Source of the DNA: Xylaria sp. FL1777
Lineage: Eukaryota; Ascomycota; Sordariomycetes; Xylariales; Xylariaceae
Direction: 5' to 3'
DNA length: 64,000 bases
Assembly: GCA_022578965.1 (NCBI GenBank)
Contig: MU400572.1
Location: 176,853 to 240,852 of the forward strand
This document shows positions 1-12,907 of the stretch, in pieces. A program made the translations under genes and the position numbers. The notes under the pieces are model-generated. The model saw nothing but the letters and a program-made list of their open reading frames with translations, searched no databases and was not told the DNA's origin. Position 1 is the stretch's first letter. Each line of letters starts with the position of its first letter.

Positions 1-1527
1 TAAGGATAGGTGGCTCCTTGAGCTTGCTCCTGTCGGTCCATACCGGTACCGTCTGCGTAAATGTCATGGCCCTAGGCTCGCTCGGATCGTAATTTGCACC
101 TCCTTCGACGGGATACAAGAGATTATCGAAGGTACTCCCGGACAGTGGCGCGTTAAATGCAGAGATCTTATAAATCTCCATCGCGACGCCGTGCGTGACA
201 ACGACCGGAGGATCAAATGTTGCCATGAAGACAATATCAGGGGGCTTTGGTGCTGAAAGCGTACTAGGAGCCTCTAGCCCACCCTCGGACTTGGTCTCTT
301 CGGTGGGTTGGAGTAATGTGTTCGGCGGTTCTAACCAGTCTAGAATTGGTTCCGTCGTCGACATGACCTCGTCGTCCATCGGGTTTGTCTTCACGATGTT
401 GGATCCAATCCACTTGTCCGAAACACGTACCGGAGTATACACCATACTATTAGCAGGCGCGCAGTCAATGAGCACGCCCCATGTTTTGCCTTTTTCGCTT
501 TCTACCTCTGTGTTCGGGTATTTATGGTATTGCTTCCAGTAGTCGAGGGTGAGGCCAACGCGGCCTCTTGTATGCATAAGTGGACAGCCATGTCGGCTAC
601 AAAGAGCAAACACCCGGAGGTTTTCTTCAGTCATATGGTGCAAATCCGGATTCTCACGTAGTCTCTCCACTTCCCACCTATGCAGCTTCTCCAAGCTCTC
701 CCATACGCCCGCAACAGCCTCGTGGCAGTTGAGACCTGGGGTGATACTCAGTCTATCCAACGCTGCCAAGCGCTCAAGGTTGGCCCTGAATTTGGATAAC
801 TTCTTGGTAAGCTGACTTTCGCCTCGCCCGAGGGCTAGGTCCTTGAAAAGTATTGCCGAGGCTTTTTCAACATGCTTATCGAGGGCCGGCGACGGTTCAT
901 TGAAGGCCAATGAGGCATGGTAAACAACGTGGTTTTTTATATGTATTTCAATAGCCATGGTACGACCTGCTATGATTAAGACTTTGTCATTTTCGAAACC
1001 AGTGCTGGCATTCTCCCAAAGGCACTCTAATCCAAGATGGACCGCCAATCTCTCGAGCCCATCATTGCTGACTCGGCCAGTATCAAATGCCTGTACATCA
1101 CGTGAGGTTAGACAAAGCTTGGGAAATTTAATACGTGACGTACCCAGAGAGCCGCAATCACGGCATCAATACGCTTCTTACGGTCGTCCTCATCAGACCG
1201 GTTGGCACCGCCCACCAGGCCACCCACGTTGAGGGAATCGAGGTTAATATCGAGACCCAGGCCACCGAGAGCGGCAGCGGCAGAGGGACTGTCGAAGTTG
1301 AGAGGCGGGTTTCCAGGCTGATTAGACATAGCGCCGGACGGAAGCGTGCCGGCAGCAGGAGATTTCTTAAGCTGCTGCGGCGAGGAACGAGGACCGTGAG
1401 GGGACAAGGCAGCGGCGGCCTGTGAGTTTGAGAAGGGCGTCGAGGCCTGGGGCGTCGGAGCGGCGGCAGGATGCTGGGACGGGGTGCGGCCCTGCTGGGA
1501 GGGGCCATGACGCATTGGGGTCGACAT
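1..1527 (-). CDS. MED1: Mediator complex subunit 1 (MED1), 3' part missing
   Basis: Subunit of the Mediator middle module, which links transcription factors to RNA polymerase II in the nucleus. Exon 1 is 1527-1144, a 53-bp intron is 1143-1091 (starts GTACGT, ends ACAG), and exon 2 runs from 1090 off the window edge. About 491 residues are visible. The first ~100 residues are Ser/Pro/Gln/Ala-rich and start MSTPMRHGPSQQGRTPSQ, as is common in filamentous-fungal Med1. The Med1 core follows: exon 1 ends in RKKRIDAVIAAL and exon 2 carries VSNDGLERLAVHLGLECLWE and IIAGRTMAIEI. The start is the ATG at 1527; the frame reads on to a GTG at 1536 that I do not use. Family assignment is by recognition of the N-terminal style and the core; a match of the missing C-terminus cannot be judged. 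The closest neighbour is an unrelated gene in the same orientation. Confidence 0.85.
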
Positions 1528-2717
1528 CTCGGGCACTCAAAGCGAGAACGAGGGGAAATATTCTGGTTGAAGATGCTGTAATGCCGCCTTAATACTGCAG
1601 GATAATGCCAGGAGGGCGTGTAGCAGTACAGAGTGGCCTTAACGGAGAAATGTGAGACAGAATCGTGATGATGGTTTGTAGAAAAGCATCGTGATGGGCG
1701 AGGCTTCTATTTAAGAGAAGCAGCCTTCAAGGCCGAACCTAACGTTCTAACTTAACAGGCCGTAGGAGGGGAAGGAACACCGGCCAATATGTACTTTAAG
1801 GTTCCTGAAGTCCGGTAGGTAGTCTGTCCGTCTAGGCAGCTACAATTGAAGCTTGGAAAGCTTGACGCGTGTCAAAACGCGCCGGGGTGGGAGGGGCAGA
1901 AACTTGGGTATAAGTAGTACCCGAGTAAGTGCGTGCATACTTTCGTGCATGCTTTGGTACCACCTAAGCAACCCACAGTGCATGGACACAGTTCATTCAC
2001 TCTGCATACTGTCTCTTACATCGCTGCCTAGTATAAGGTAACCTTAGAGACTTGCTTTCAGTTTCACAGCTGCACGGCAAGGAGAATCGCAACAGTCATG
2101 CCAACGAACACTCTTTATTTCTTGTTTAATGAGCAATATAAAAGCTATTCGATTGATTCTCTATGGCCGGTATCCCCAAACGCATTGTCGCATTGTCATG
2201 AATACTCTCTGTCCTGCTCTGCAGTGATTTAATATCGCCGCATGTCCTAAAGCTAGACTCACTCCCCTAATCTTCCACTTTCTTAGGTAGTCTAACATCT
2301 ACCTATTCAGTGCCTAGGCATCATTCCGCTTGTTTCCAGTGTTGGTAGGGATTGAGTAACAAGAATCATGACTGACTACTATCCTTTGCTATCGTCTATG
2401 GCCACAACGAGAGAAAAGAAAGAAGGAAAAATATATAAATACAAGCTTGTCGGAACCGGCCAGATTAGCTAATATGTCGGGAAAAGTTCAGCATGACCGT
2501 AATGCCCTGGTACTATATGTATGCTGGCAAGTGGAAAACTGCTGTCGCTCTAATCGCTGTGGAAAGAAAGTGGAAGGCCAAGTCATCGTGTGCCCATTCT
2601 CCCTTCGTCTTCTCTTAATGTTCAGCCATGCCTCAGGCTCCTGGCTTCTCTTCTCCTCTCCCTTCTCTCTACCATCTTCCGGAGGCCTGTAAGCCGAGCC
2701 CGAAATTAACAGAGTAA
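1528..2717. other. Intergenic region between MED1 and the next gene
   Basis: The first ~200 bases are the probable 5' leader and promoter of MED1. The rest contains only short open frames with no recognisable product. I see no RNA gene or mobile element. A purine-rich patch (gagagaaaagaaagaaggaa) lies near 2410-2430. Confidence 0.5.
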
Positions 2718-4877
2718 CTACTGTCTCTGGCCATCACCGTGTTGAGGTCCTGGGCGCTGACGGTCGGCGCGGCGAGCCTGTCGCTGTTTGCAGCTTAGTG
2801 CATAGTTTGGATCCGTCGCTCGAAGATGCTCGAGATACTCCTCGTACTCTTGTTGCCGCACCGCTTGCACTCCATCTCCGGGACGGAATGGGCGGTCCGG
2901 TTTTGAGACAGGTTTGGGCCCAAACATACTCTTGACCCAAAGCGACGTACCTGTTGCTGGTTTGGTTGGCACTAGCGCTCCGTGGCCCCCGAAGGGTAAC
3001 ATTGCCTGTGTGGTATTGCTTGGATCGAGAAGGCCACTCGGCATTCCATTTGGGGGAAGTACCGCTCCATTCTGGGGCAACGCACCATAGCCAATAACCG
3101 GCACAGGGTTCGGAGGCATTCTTCCTGCCTCCATTGCAAAGCTATGTGGTGGTTGGCAAGATAGAGGAGAATAAGCAGCTTGATATCCTGTCGGACCCTG
3201 AAGATTCCTATTCATCCCGGGGTGACGAATCCCTCCGCCATGGATCATAGAACCGCAGCCCTTAGCTCCGAAAGGCACTTGGTTCGTCTTGTATCCCTTG
3301 GCCCATCTCGAGCGTGCAAACTGACCCTGTTTAGATTCTTGTCGTGCTATCTGGGCCTCTAATTCTGCTACACGCGTCTCTAGCAATCGAATTGGATCGG
3401 TGGGCCCTGAAGTCTGCTCAGATGTCGGAACAAAATTCGTGGAAGCAGCAGGGCCGGAAACAGTCACCTCGCATCCATTGATGGTTGGTGACTCCTTCTC
3501 ATGCGTGGTGAAACGGAATTCGCTGGCCTCCGGGTTCAACGTTGAAGATCTCTGTCGGCCACCGAAGGACAGACCACTAATACCTGAGTCCCCCGATGGG
3601 CTATGAGGACCGGCTTTCATGACATCCTCGGGCTCATTAGTGTGGCTTCGTCCCTCTAGTTCGTCTTTGTCGTTGACAGTAAATGCCCGAAGGCGTGGAG
3701 CGCACAATTTATTCAGTTTCCCAAGAAGGTCGTTGAACTGGGTGTCATTGACGCCCTCCGCACCTGATGCTCCGCGGTTGCAGGCTGCACCGTCTCGACG
3801 ACCGTGCGTTCCGAGAGTCGATTTAGCGAGAGCCATTGCCTTCCGTCTTTCATGCTGCATTTCCTCATACTCTTTTCTGAGGTAATTGGGGGGTAAACCC
3901 GCCGACTGAGGTTCTACGAGAGTTGACAACTGACTTCGAATTGTCTCCTCGACGTCGCTAAGTCCTATCCCGAATTTCGTATTGCCTTTGACAGCCCGGA
4001 TCTCGGCGTAAGGGAAGTCGACAGCTTCCCAGCACTCGGAAGGGTCAGCTAGGGAAACTATTGTGATAGAGCTAGAGTCGCGGAAACGTCCGCGTGCCTT
4101 CGGGTCTACATGCTGTTCGTCCCAGTTGAGAATTCTCTCGTAGCCTGCACGCTTAGTAGGCACCATCTCATCAAGACGAACAATGGACTTGATAGAGGGC
4201 TGGAAAACGCTGGGATCGTACTTCGCAGACCGTTCCTCGGTTCCTATCTCAGCCGCGGAAAATTCCGTCTTAGTAGCAGGCGCCGAGAGACAGAGATCGG
4301 CGCTGATACTTTCAGGCTTCGTAAATGGAATGAGATCGGGCACCACATCGTCAGGCCTTCTACATCGGTATGCCGCTCGCTTAAGGCCGTGATCATAATC
4401 GATAACTTCAAAGTCGTCGTCGCGCCGAGACTTCGTCGTAACTTGGCTGGGGCCCTTTGACTGCTCAGGGGGTGCTGACCAGAGCGGTTCAGTCATGTCA
4501 GGAGAACTCTCCTCTAAAGGGTGGCGGGGGTTTCGCCAATTTCTATTCATCATTGCTTCGGATAGTCTCGGCGGGTCGAAGTAGCTAGCTTTCCGAGCAA
4601 GTCTAGTATTGGCAGCAACGCTAGCGTTTTCAGCCTTATAAGTATCCCGAGCAAGCTTAGTATCAACTGTAAGGCTCTTCAAGTCAGCCCTACTCCGAGA
4701 GGCATTCTTAGTCTCGCGACCACCTGTCGTGGACGGTTCGTTCTTTGAGCACACTTTGGCAGCGATGCTTCTACTATTGGCGTTGAAAGAGTCCTGAGAA
4801 AGTTTAGGATCAAAGGTGAAGCCCTCCAAGGTAGTCTTAGCCCTAGCCCGAAGGCTCTTCTTATGGCCAATCAACAT
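2718..4877 (-). CDS. Hypothetical disordered protein, 719 aa, conserved-looking C-terminal tail
   Basis: I do not recognise this protein. It is one uninterrupted frame of 719 codons; an in-frame TAA lies just upstream of the ATG, which supports the start unless there is an upstream exon. Most of the chain is Ser/Pro/Arg-rich and looks disordered. The N-terminus has two loosely similar segments (FTFDPKLSQDSFNANSRSIA near residue 20, and a second with DTKLARDTYKAENASVAA near 75). A short heptad-like helix (RLLETRVAELEAQIARQ) lies around residues 493-520, followed by Gly/Pro/Met-rich sequence. The last ~75 residues (from SLWVKSMFGPKP near 640) are denser: they contain RPFRPGDG, EYEEYLEHLRATDPNYALSC and a basic end. 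This tail is the most likely conserved module. No enzyme, DNA-binding or membrane signature is visible. It is a real gene by length and composition; the function is unknown. Confidence 0.72.
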   Translation of the reverse strand: MLIGHKKSLRARAKTTLEGFTFDPKLSQDSFNANSRSIAAKVCSKNEPSTTGGRETKNASRSRADLKSLTVDTKLARDTYKAENASVAANTRLARKASYFDPPRLSEAMMNRNWRNPRHPLEESSPDMTEPLWSAPPEQSKGPSQVTTKSRRDDDFEVIDYDHGLKRAAYRCRRPDDVVPDLIPFTKPESISADLCLSAPATKTEFSAAEIGTEERSAKYDPSVFQPSIKSIVRLDEMVPTKRAGYERILNWDEQHVDPKARGRFRDSSSITIVSLADPSECWEAVDFPYAEIRAVKGNTKFGIGLSDVEETIRSQLSTLVEPQSAGLPPNYLRKEYEEMQHERRKAMALAKSTLGTHGRRDGAACNRGASGAEGVNDTQFNDLLGKLNKLCAPRLRAFTVNDKDELEGRSHTNEPEDVMKAGPHSPSGDSGISGLSFGGRQRSSTLNPEASEFRFTTHEKESPTINGCEVTVSGPAASTNFVPTSEQTSGPTDPIRLLETRVAELEAQIARQESKQGQFARSRWAKGYKTNQVPFGAKGCGSMIHGGGIRHPGMNRNLQGPTGYQAAYSPLSCQPPHSFAMEAGRMPPNPVPVIGYGALPQNGAVLPPNGMPSGLLDPSNTTQAMLPFGGHGALVPTKPATGTSLWVKSMFGPKPVSKPDRPFRPGDGVQAVRQQEYEEYLEHLRATDPNYALSCKQRQARRADRQRPGPQHGDGQRQ

Positions 4878-7166
4878 GGCAAGTTCGTTTTCGAGATCTC
4901 CTTAATCTTCTTGCTTGTTTTCGAAGTAGTGGCTTTGGCCTTGGAAGAGGTATGTTAGCATGTTATCGTCAGCAACACGCAGAATTCTCCTATCGCCAGA
5001 TGGCTATTCCTTCGAAGAGGCCACTCAATAAGAGGGGGTTCGGAGGGGTGAGTGTTACAAGATTGATAATGGAACTTAGTCCGCCAAGCGTAATGTCAGT
5101 CCGATTTGCGAATAAGACTCTGCTTTTGCACAACAGTATACGCTTAACGAGCCACTGGTATTCTCCGTGGTTGGCGACCAGATATTGTTCTCATACAAGA
5201 AAGAGAATTAAACATACTTGGTGCTAATTCAAAAACCCTACTCTCTTATCCGATTCTTCGCGATGGGCGTTGCTGGAGATGCGAGCTCGGGCTGCTTGGG
5301 GAATACTAGGGCAGGAATCTCCAGTGATGCCTCGAGCAGAGAAGAGAGATGATGGGTGTTGAGCTCAAGAGCAAAGTTGAGGATAATGAGTTAGAAGGGG
5401 ACAGCAGGTCGCTCTAAAGCTGACCGTTATTTGCTTGCTCTGAGCGAGGCAAGGGATCGGGGAAGGATATTGTAAGTCTGCGAGGTTGAGGACAATACCA
5501 AGCGAAACCAAAAGGGCGCGATCCAAAAGTCTCGATTATGCCGAGGAACGGTATCGAGTAGATCCAATGATAGGCGGGACGAATCGAGAATATGTATGGT
5601 GACTAAGATCGCGGGCTATGGTAGAGGATGGCGGGTTGGAGATATGGAAATAGGGATAGGGTATGTGTAAGGCTGTGGTAGGAATGGAAGGACTGCTCGT
5701 TTCCGAGGAAGGATGATGTTGTTGGTCAAGGTTCACGTTGCAAGTTCCGGGAGTGGCTTCTCACAACGTCTGCCAGAGACAAGAAAGTACGTCGCCTCGC
5801 AGGGAACTTACACCTCGAAGCCTGGGGTATGCTCTGGTAAGCTGTGGTATATTGGTCGCTTGTGGAAATTCAAAGTAAAGAAGGTATAAAAGGTAAGCCC
5901 TGAGAAAAGAGGGGTGGGTTTGCTGAAGTTGAAATATGGATGGAGGAGAGCCGGTCTCGAGATTTACCCTTTATGAGACGAGGTGTAAGGAGGGGAGGAT
6001 TGTTATGTCACACTTGCAGATATATGTTTGCATATCGAGAATCTAGCATCTTCCCCCGCGGCCTGAGCTTCCATTGTTGTAGCCATTCCTGTAGTACGTA
6101 TACTATGCCTAGTTAGATGGTGTGTGAAGACCTCAAGACATGATTTGTCTACCACTACGATTCCACCCCAAAACAATAGCCAGTACAATCCATGGATGTA
6201 TCAATGGCCTTTCAGATACAATCTGATGCTGAACGACAGCAGGGGCCATCCTTTAGGAGGTCTTTTGTTCATGGTTGGTGGTTGCTGTTCTCACATGTCG
6301 ACGAACTATCAAATTCAGCAAAGAAGTAGACTTACTCTCGCCAGTACAACACACCAACAATAGGCACACCTAGGCACATCTAGGCACTTCAGTTTCCTGA
6401 TGATCAGGAATGTAGATCTCGATCCACATAATAGATAGGCGCACAAACTCGTCCCGTATGTATCTACGTAGCCACAGAAGTTGTTGTATTGTCCAAATCG
6501 ATCCAGAGATATAAGACTGTAGATACCTATATCTATATGGATTAGGTGCTGTGGCTATCAAATAGGTACCTAGGTACCAAGGCAGGTACATATGTAGTAT
6601 ATGCATCCACGTGAGATAGTACAGAGGAGGTACCTGTACGCAGTAAGTACATAGGTGAGTAGGCAAAAGGTACCCACATACTCCCTACCTTCAATATGTA
6701 GAGGTAGGTCTAATGTTTGCTTCAAAAATACCTACTACTACTCATGTGACAAGTAGCTCAAAGTCTACCACAGTCAGAATGGTACCGCGGTACATCATCT
6801 TGGCTCGAAGTCTAGTAGGTTGGGAAAGATCGAGTCTGCTCCTCGATTCGGGGTATCAATTGAGCTCGCAAACTACCTTAGGTATCTCTAGACTAGGAGA
6901 CCGATTGCATCTCTCTTTCAAGCCTCAGGACACCTACTCAACTGGTGCCATCCCATCTCCCCCATTGAATGCTATACTCCCGTTACGCCCATATAGAGCA
7001 TCCCAGGAAGAGAGGAATAAAACAAAATAAGAGGGAAAAAAAAAGAAAAAAAAATATATACAACCCAACGCCCATACCTTCCTTCCATATAGATAGATAC
7101 AATGCTCTCCTTCACAACCCTCCTCCCAGACCGTATATACACAATGTCTGCCCCTCTTGGCCGGCC
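4878..7166. other. Intergenic region with TAGGTAC/GTACCTA words
   Basis: The part next to 4877 is the likely leader and promoter of the upstream minus-strand gene. From about 6360 to 6720 the DNA is dense in TAGGTAC/GTACCTA words, including a perfect 14-bp palindrome at 6565-6578. An A-rich run lies near 7035-7060. Small open frames here show no recognisable protein. Confidence 0.5.
6565..6578. repeat. 14-bp perfect palindrome GGTACCTAGGTACC
   Basis: The sequence equals its own reverse complement. It is one of many occurrences of the TAGGTACCTA word family between genes. Confidence 0.85.
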
Positions 7167-9173
7167 TCATATCAGCATCAGCCTTCGCATATGCGCAATC
7201 TGGGCCCGGACGATGGACTTGGCCCGCTCCTTGGCCGACATGAAGTCGTGTCGATCGAAGCAGCTCGGCGAGGCGGTCCGCGTGACAGCGATCCTCTTGC
7301 CATACACCGCCTCCTCCCACATCTCTCTGACCTGCTGCTCCTCGTCGTAGTTGTCCCTCCACACCCACGCCACGAAGATGTCCTTTGTCTGCTCCCACGT
7401 CTTCAAGTTGAGCGCGTGGCTCACGAGCCTGATCTTCTCGTGACAGAGCTCCCTCCACTCTTCGATCTGATGGATTTCCAGCGGTGTGCTGGGCCGTGCC
7501 GTGGCTACTGCGCATGTGACCATAAGGATGCCCCAAAACCAGACCTGCCTAGGGAATTTGCCCTGTCGCATGGCCTCTTCCTCGCGCGTGAGGTCCGACA
7601 ACATCCATTCCACGAGCCAGTTGAGCATGAAGGGGTCAACCACGTCCGTCCCGAGCATGGCGAACACGCATAAGTAGCAGCTCATCAATCGTGCGCGGCT
7701 GATGGCGTTCGTCGATAGCGTCGCTGGCTTGATTTCCAGGATCCCCGAGCCTTCCGTGGCCTCCTCCAACGCTTCGTTGACAGTCTTATTGCTATAATCC
7801 CCCTCTTGATCGACCCTGCTGCGAAACCTATCGGGTATAACTCTGAACGTGCACATACCAAGGGACTCCGGGTTTTCGATGCCTTTCGTAGCGTCTGTGA
7901 GCTCGCGCAGAGTGAGCCTCCCCGTACCCCTCGACGTTCTATAGTGCCCACCCCGTTAATACCAGTATTACGAAAACTACGCGGGGGATGATAAGACTCA
8001 CAAAATTACAAGACTTTGGAATATATTGCCGTCTGTCAGCATTTCGTCATCTCGCATTTCTAGAATCTGTGAGAGCCCGGTCATGTGGGCCTTTGCCGTG
8101 TCTCGACATCCCAATGCGCTCTGTGCATGCTCGTTAGCCGACCATTAATTTGAAACCGCGGGTAACCACAGCTTGTTCTAGGCCATTCCAAGATACCTAC
8201 CTCCGCCAGTGCCAATGCAGCTATGCTCGCTATTGTACAGTCTGTTGCGGCCATCCCGGGGTTCTGCAGCTGTTCGTTGACGAACTTGATCGCCTCGAGT
8301 TTGTGGTGAAGGAAAGACTTTTTGATTCGATCCATGGAGCCCGTATCCCACGTGAACTTTATTGCTGTCATGAGCAGAGCGACGTGCAGACATGCAGGAC
8401 TCGACAACGCTCGGCGGATACTATGATATGAGCAGTCAGTTATTTAGTTCGCGTGATCGGCGATACGAAAGCTCGACCCACATGAAAGATTCGGGTTGCA
8501 ATAGAGCTTCCTTCGAGACAACACTTCGATATCGCGTGACTGAGCATATGCAGGTTAGTACGCCTCCACACTAGAACCAATATACCGTTGGAGAACTTGA
8601 TCTGGGGCTGTATGACTTACATATGTCGAATAAGAACCGCGATTCATCTGCCATCTCTACTGGATAACCCACAAACATATGGTTCGGCACTGTGGTCTTC
8701 AACGTGCTCGTTCCCGCATACCATTGTGCATCCTCGCTCTGGCCAACGGTGCAGGGAGCACATGGTTTTGGTTTGGCTTTGCTATCTGTATATCCGCACT
8801 CGCCGCCTTTAACGAGACAATTCGTGCTACAGCCAGGTTAGCCTGCTTGTCATAACCATACGTCCATGACCTTATATTTTCTTTTTCTGTTTTTGCTTTG
8901 GAGCAGGAGCCGAGATCGAAAGAAAAGGCCCCGCCGAGTTGACTACAAATGAAAGATCTGCAGCCCTACATTCGACGGCAGCTCCAGGAGCGTGCGTTAC
9001 CCCCAAGGTAATTCTCCAAATCGCGGGACGGTGAGGGGAATGGAAGTAGACTGTGCCTACCATAACGGTTTCCTCTCGTCACAGCGGATATGCTTCATCT
9101 TACAAGTCGTGCATCCATTTCGAGACCTACTATGATAGCGACGCACTCGCAGCTCGGGTTTTGGTGCAGGCAT
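7167..9173 (-). CDS. Zn2Cys6 transcription factor, six exons, 495 aa
   Basis: Predicted nuclear DNA-binding regulator. Exons on the minus strand: 9173-9061, 8826-8621, 8539-8482, 8420-8201, 8120-8002, 7938-7167. All phases agree and the total is 1488 nt. The introns have GT..AG ends, and TACTAAC- and ATTAAC-like branch sites are visible in introns 2 and 5. The zinc cluster is C21-x2-C24-x6-C31-x6-C38-x2-C41-x6-C48 (CTTCKMKHIRCDERKPLC, then TNCLVKGGEC); intron 1 (234 bp) splits the codon for C38. A basic arm (RVRRYHSRSRN) precedes it. The regulatory part (FDIFTRYRSVVSKEALLQP; SSPACLHVALLMTAIKFTWD; IASIAALALAES) has the style of the fungal-specific Fungal_trans_2 domain. An in-frame TGA upstream supports the ATG at 9173. 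The target genes are unknown; no adjacent enzyme gene suggests one. Confidence 0.85.
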
Positions 9174-12100
9174 CTTGCTTGTGTCCGAGAATGCTGAGGA
9201 GACGATGGTTGACGACTTCGAAATCCACTTCTTTCAGAATCATGCACACCGCGATTCGATGACCGAGTGCGGTCTGTACCGCCCTCTTTATTAGTAAAGC
9301 AAGCTCGATGCAAGGAGTCAGCCTCAGCGGGCCTAAAATTGCAACGTTGTACAATTCAACTGTCGGGGCGAGGAGACTGCCGAAGAGTACCGAGCAGCCA
9401 AGCGAAATGGGCTCGAGGAATGGTTACGACCAGGATGCAAATGAAAGCTTATTCTACGACACCAATAATAAACGGTCCCCCTCGTCCTGTCATACACGTG
9501 TGGTGTAGCTGAGTGATCTTCAAGTGGCTTGGATGGAATCAAGGTGAGGCGAAGGTTAAAAGAAGGGCTTGGAACAGGGATATATATGCAGGTGTCGTCT
9601 AGAAATTTCCCCTGGTTGTGCGGGCTGCCCTACCTCTTATATTTGTTTGTCCCCCTTCATCTGTGAGCCTACGTCCTTGGCATTGCCATCAACAATAGTG
9701 TAATTCACACAACATCCATCGGTCGGCAGCGTACCTACTTATACACTACGCTAACTCAGGCTCGGCACCCTCCCTTCAATTCGTTCCGTCAATCAGCAGC
9801 CTGGATTGTCTTCTACAGCATAGGTACGCGATATCAATCGTCAATACTTAATCGAACTGCAACCCTTCGCGTCCTCTTTCTGGACACCGACTACCTAGAT
9901 TCTACAAGAGCAATCCTAGCCGACCGACAGACAGACTACCTACGTGGGCACTCAATCCTATTCGCCAGAGCCGGCTTGACCGCACCCTACTGCGTAAGGT
10001 GGTCGCATTTGGCTAATAATTAAGCACGCTAAAATTTAAGCTTGATTGATCTAGCGAATAGGATCCTGGCGGATGCGATATGACGAGGGAAAACCGTTGC
10101 TGACCCAAATGAGACCTGGTGTATCAGTAACCTGGTCCAACAGAGTGCTCACAATTACTACACTAAGAAGTATACATTACCTACAGTACAGTAGGTATAC
10201 TATACTATATTGCACACTCCTACATTCATTGCCAGAGCTTTGGGTTATTAAAACACAGGGGAGGGGAGTCTACGTTTCGGTAAGTTCCATATCATGCCAC
10301 ATCGGATCAGAGGGTCCCTGATCCCAGTAATACACGACTCGGATTACCATCATCTTCGACATCTCCAAATTACACGATTTATTGGAAAGCTTAGTCGTTA
10401 AGTATGCAACAGGTCATCTTTGTCCATAATGCTGTCAAATACATTAGTAAATTGACAATTGAGTGGCTTGAGTGAGCCGCCAAGAACACGCTAACCCTGC
10501 GCAGAACATTCCACACTATTTTAAGCATAAGCATAATTCTCTTCAGGGATTGGATGGATGATACCTTGATTTTCGTTGTTTTTTAAGCATACCTAAGTGG
10601 GTACAGCATGTACATACAAGGTATTGAGCACCAGAGCTGATTGCAGGAGGCCCTGCAGTGGAATCGGCCGGCTCGGCGCCGGGGTCACATTACACTACCT
10701 GGATGGTACATTACGTACAGCTACCCTGTGCTGCGTATTGCGCCATTGAGTTCATAACGGACGAACCTTGAAGCTACCTAACCCCTACTATTTAGTCGTG
10801 CGCAAACACGTGCGCAGCCTCCGCACTCAATACAACATGCAGCGGCACCGAGTCCTATCCAGTACCGACACTCGCCAGGACCCAGTAGAGACGACTCAAG
10901 ATGATACCCAGCATAGGTACGCGTACATACACTCCATCGCACTGTTCCGCACTTCATCAACTTGGCACACGGCTCGTCATATCATCCACGGCATAGATAG
11001 GCGGGGTAGATAAGGCCCTATAAGGCCATTATGACGATGGCAGCGACCAGAAGAAGAGAGGAAGAAAAGAGGAGAGACTAGGGTCTGTCCCAGGCGGAAA
11101 ATAACTTCCCATCCAACGCCGACATCATACAACGTTGCGGCCGTCGTGGTAGTAGCGGCGCGATGGTGTCAGTCTTTTGTGACTGCTTACTGTACACGGC
11201 CGCGACCACGACAACAATACAGAAGCCAAACTGACAAAAGAGTTCAGCCCTCAACTCTCAGCGCCGCCTTGCCCGCACCCAACGACCGCCTCAATGCTCA
11301 CATTAGCTCCGTGGTCCTGTACAGTGACAGCTTTGACGTAGGTGCCTAGTTAAACGAGGGAGAAGGAGGGCGGGGCCGCGGCGTGTCTGCGTGAAGAAGC
11401 TCGAGCTCCGCGCGGCGTCTGACTCCCATGATCCATGATCGTTGCTCCCCTCTCATCTACATAAAGTACAACTCACACTACAGTACCAGTACCGTAGACG
11501 AGGCTCCTCTACTCTAGGTGCGGGGGAAAAGACGATTTCGGACAATAGGACACACTCCATGCTCACCTATGCTTACCCGATCTGACCTGTCGACCCGGAT
11601 CTCGTGATAGAGCCAGGGCCAAGAACCGATCAGGGATATTACACGGTTGGGGGAGATGGCATGTTCTCGGCTCATCTAGGTACCGACGTGGTGTATATAA
11701 TTAGCCCCTGTCTGGTTTCTAAGCAAGAAATGTAACGCGATACCCGGCCCAAACTCCGGTAGGCAAGTATGTTGCAGATGTTCTAGCTACCTAGCTACTT
11801 ACGTCTACTTCCTTCGGGATATAGGAATGTTAGTTTGATATACCGGTATCACAAGGGATTTAGACGAAAGGACAAGGCTAAGGGTGAACCAAACTCTACA
11901 CATTTCCCACATACTTAGTAGGGTGCTTGTAAAGACGTTATATTAGCTGTCTACTCATAATTAAGGGTTGTAGCTAGTTTCTGGGGCTCAAGCAAGCTGG
12001 TGGAGAGCTATTTTATGAGGTCGTTGCTCGTTCTAGTACTTTATAGGGTCGAGCACCTAAGCTAACATTTCTAGATCCCGGAGTAGGTATATTTCCGTCT

Positions 12101-12805
12101 AGCGTAGATATCTACATGTATTTACCACATCAACACTACACCACATACGTTCGTGCAAGAGTCATTCCTCTCCTTCTCATCGGTAAATGGAGTAATCAAA
12201 GATACCAACCTAGGAACACCACACTATACTAATCAATGGATAAGTCCCGAGCAAAGCAGGGTATCCCACATGGTCACTCTACATACTGCGCATGTAGGCA
12301 CACACTACCGCACCCTAGGCATCTACACTACGCTACGCTACACCATCGCTTAGCACGGGCGCGCACATGAGTCTACCACGTTTTGGGCGGGATGTGGAAA
12401 ACATCGCGCGCTCTGGTAAGTTTACGCGAGACCAGGGGCGGGAGAAAAACAAGGAGATGATGTCGAATGAGGAATTTGCCGTTGGGCTTCCGGTACCTAC
12501 AGGCTACTACATACGCAGTAAGTACGTAGTGTGCAACGCCGTGCCGTACAGTACCTCCTTGCAGTACACACACTAGTGTAGGTATTAAGTCCGAGCCGCC
12601 CTGGTAAGCCGGAGTCACAGGAAACAAGCAGTCATCAAGCAGGCCAGGCCATACTGCGTACGCAGTACATACACACGCATAAATACCTCCCATACACACA
12701 TATGCGTACATACATGTACGCATACGCAGTAAGAGAAATAGCCTATCACCCTACATTATCTACTTGGGGTATGTAGAGGAGGCTTCATGGGCCGATGGCT
12801 GGCGT

Positions 12806-12825
12806 GATGGATGGATGGATGGATG
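12806..12825. repeat. (GATG)5 microsatellite
   Basis: Five perfect GATG units followed by GG, in non-coding DNA. Confidence 0.9.
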
Positions 12826-12883
12826 GGACAAACAGATCGCAGCCACGATAGTAACATCCTCAAGGATGATACTAGACTGTCTG

Positions 12884-12907
12884 CCTACCTACCTACCTAC
12901 CTACCTA
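12884..12907. repeat. (CCTA)6 microsatellite
   Basis: Six perfect CCTA units in non-coding DNA. The unit is part of the TACCTA word family that pervades the intergenic regions here. Confidence 0.9.

Noticed and set aside
6969..7673. 234-residue plus-strand frame over the 3' part of the six-exon Zn2Cys6 gene
   Set aside because: His/Pro/Arg-rich shadow of the minus-strand coding exon; no domain and no start context.
12806..12907. Tetranucleotide arrays considered as a possible CRISPR-like or telomeric array
   Set aside because: Simple 4-nt microsatellites without unique spacers and without the fungal telomere unit TTAGGG.
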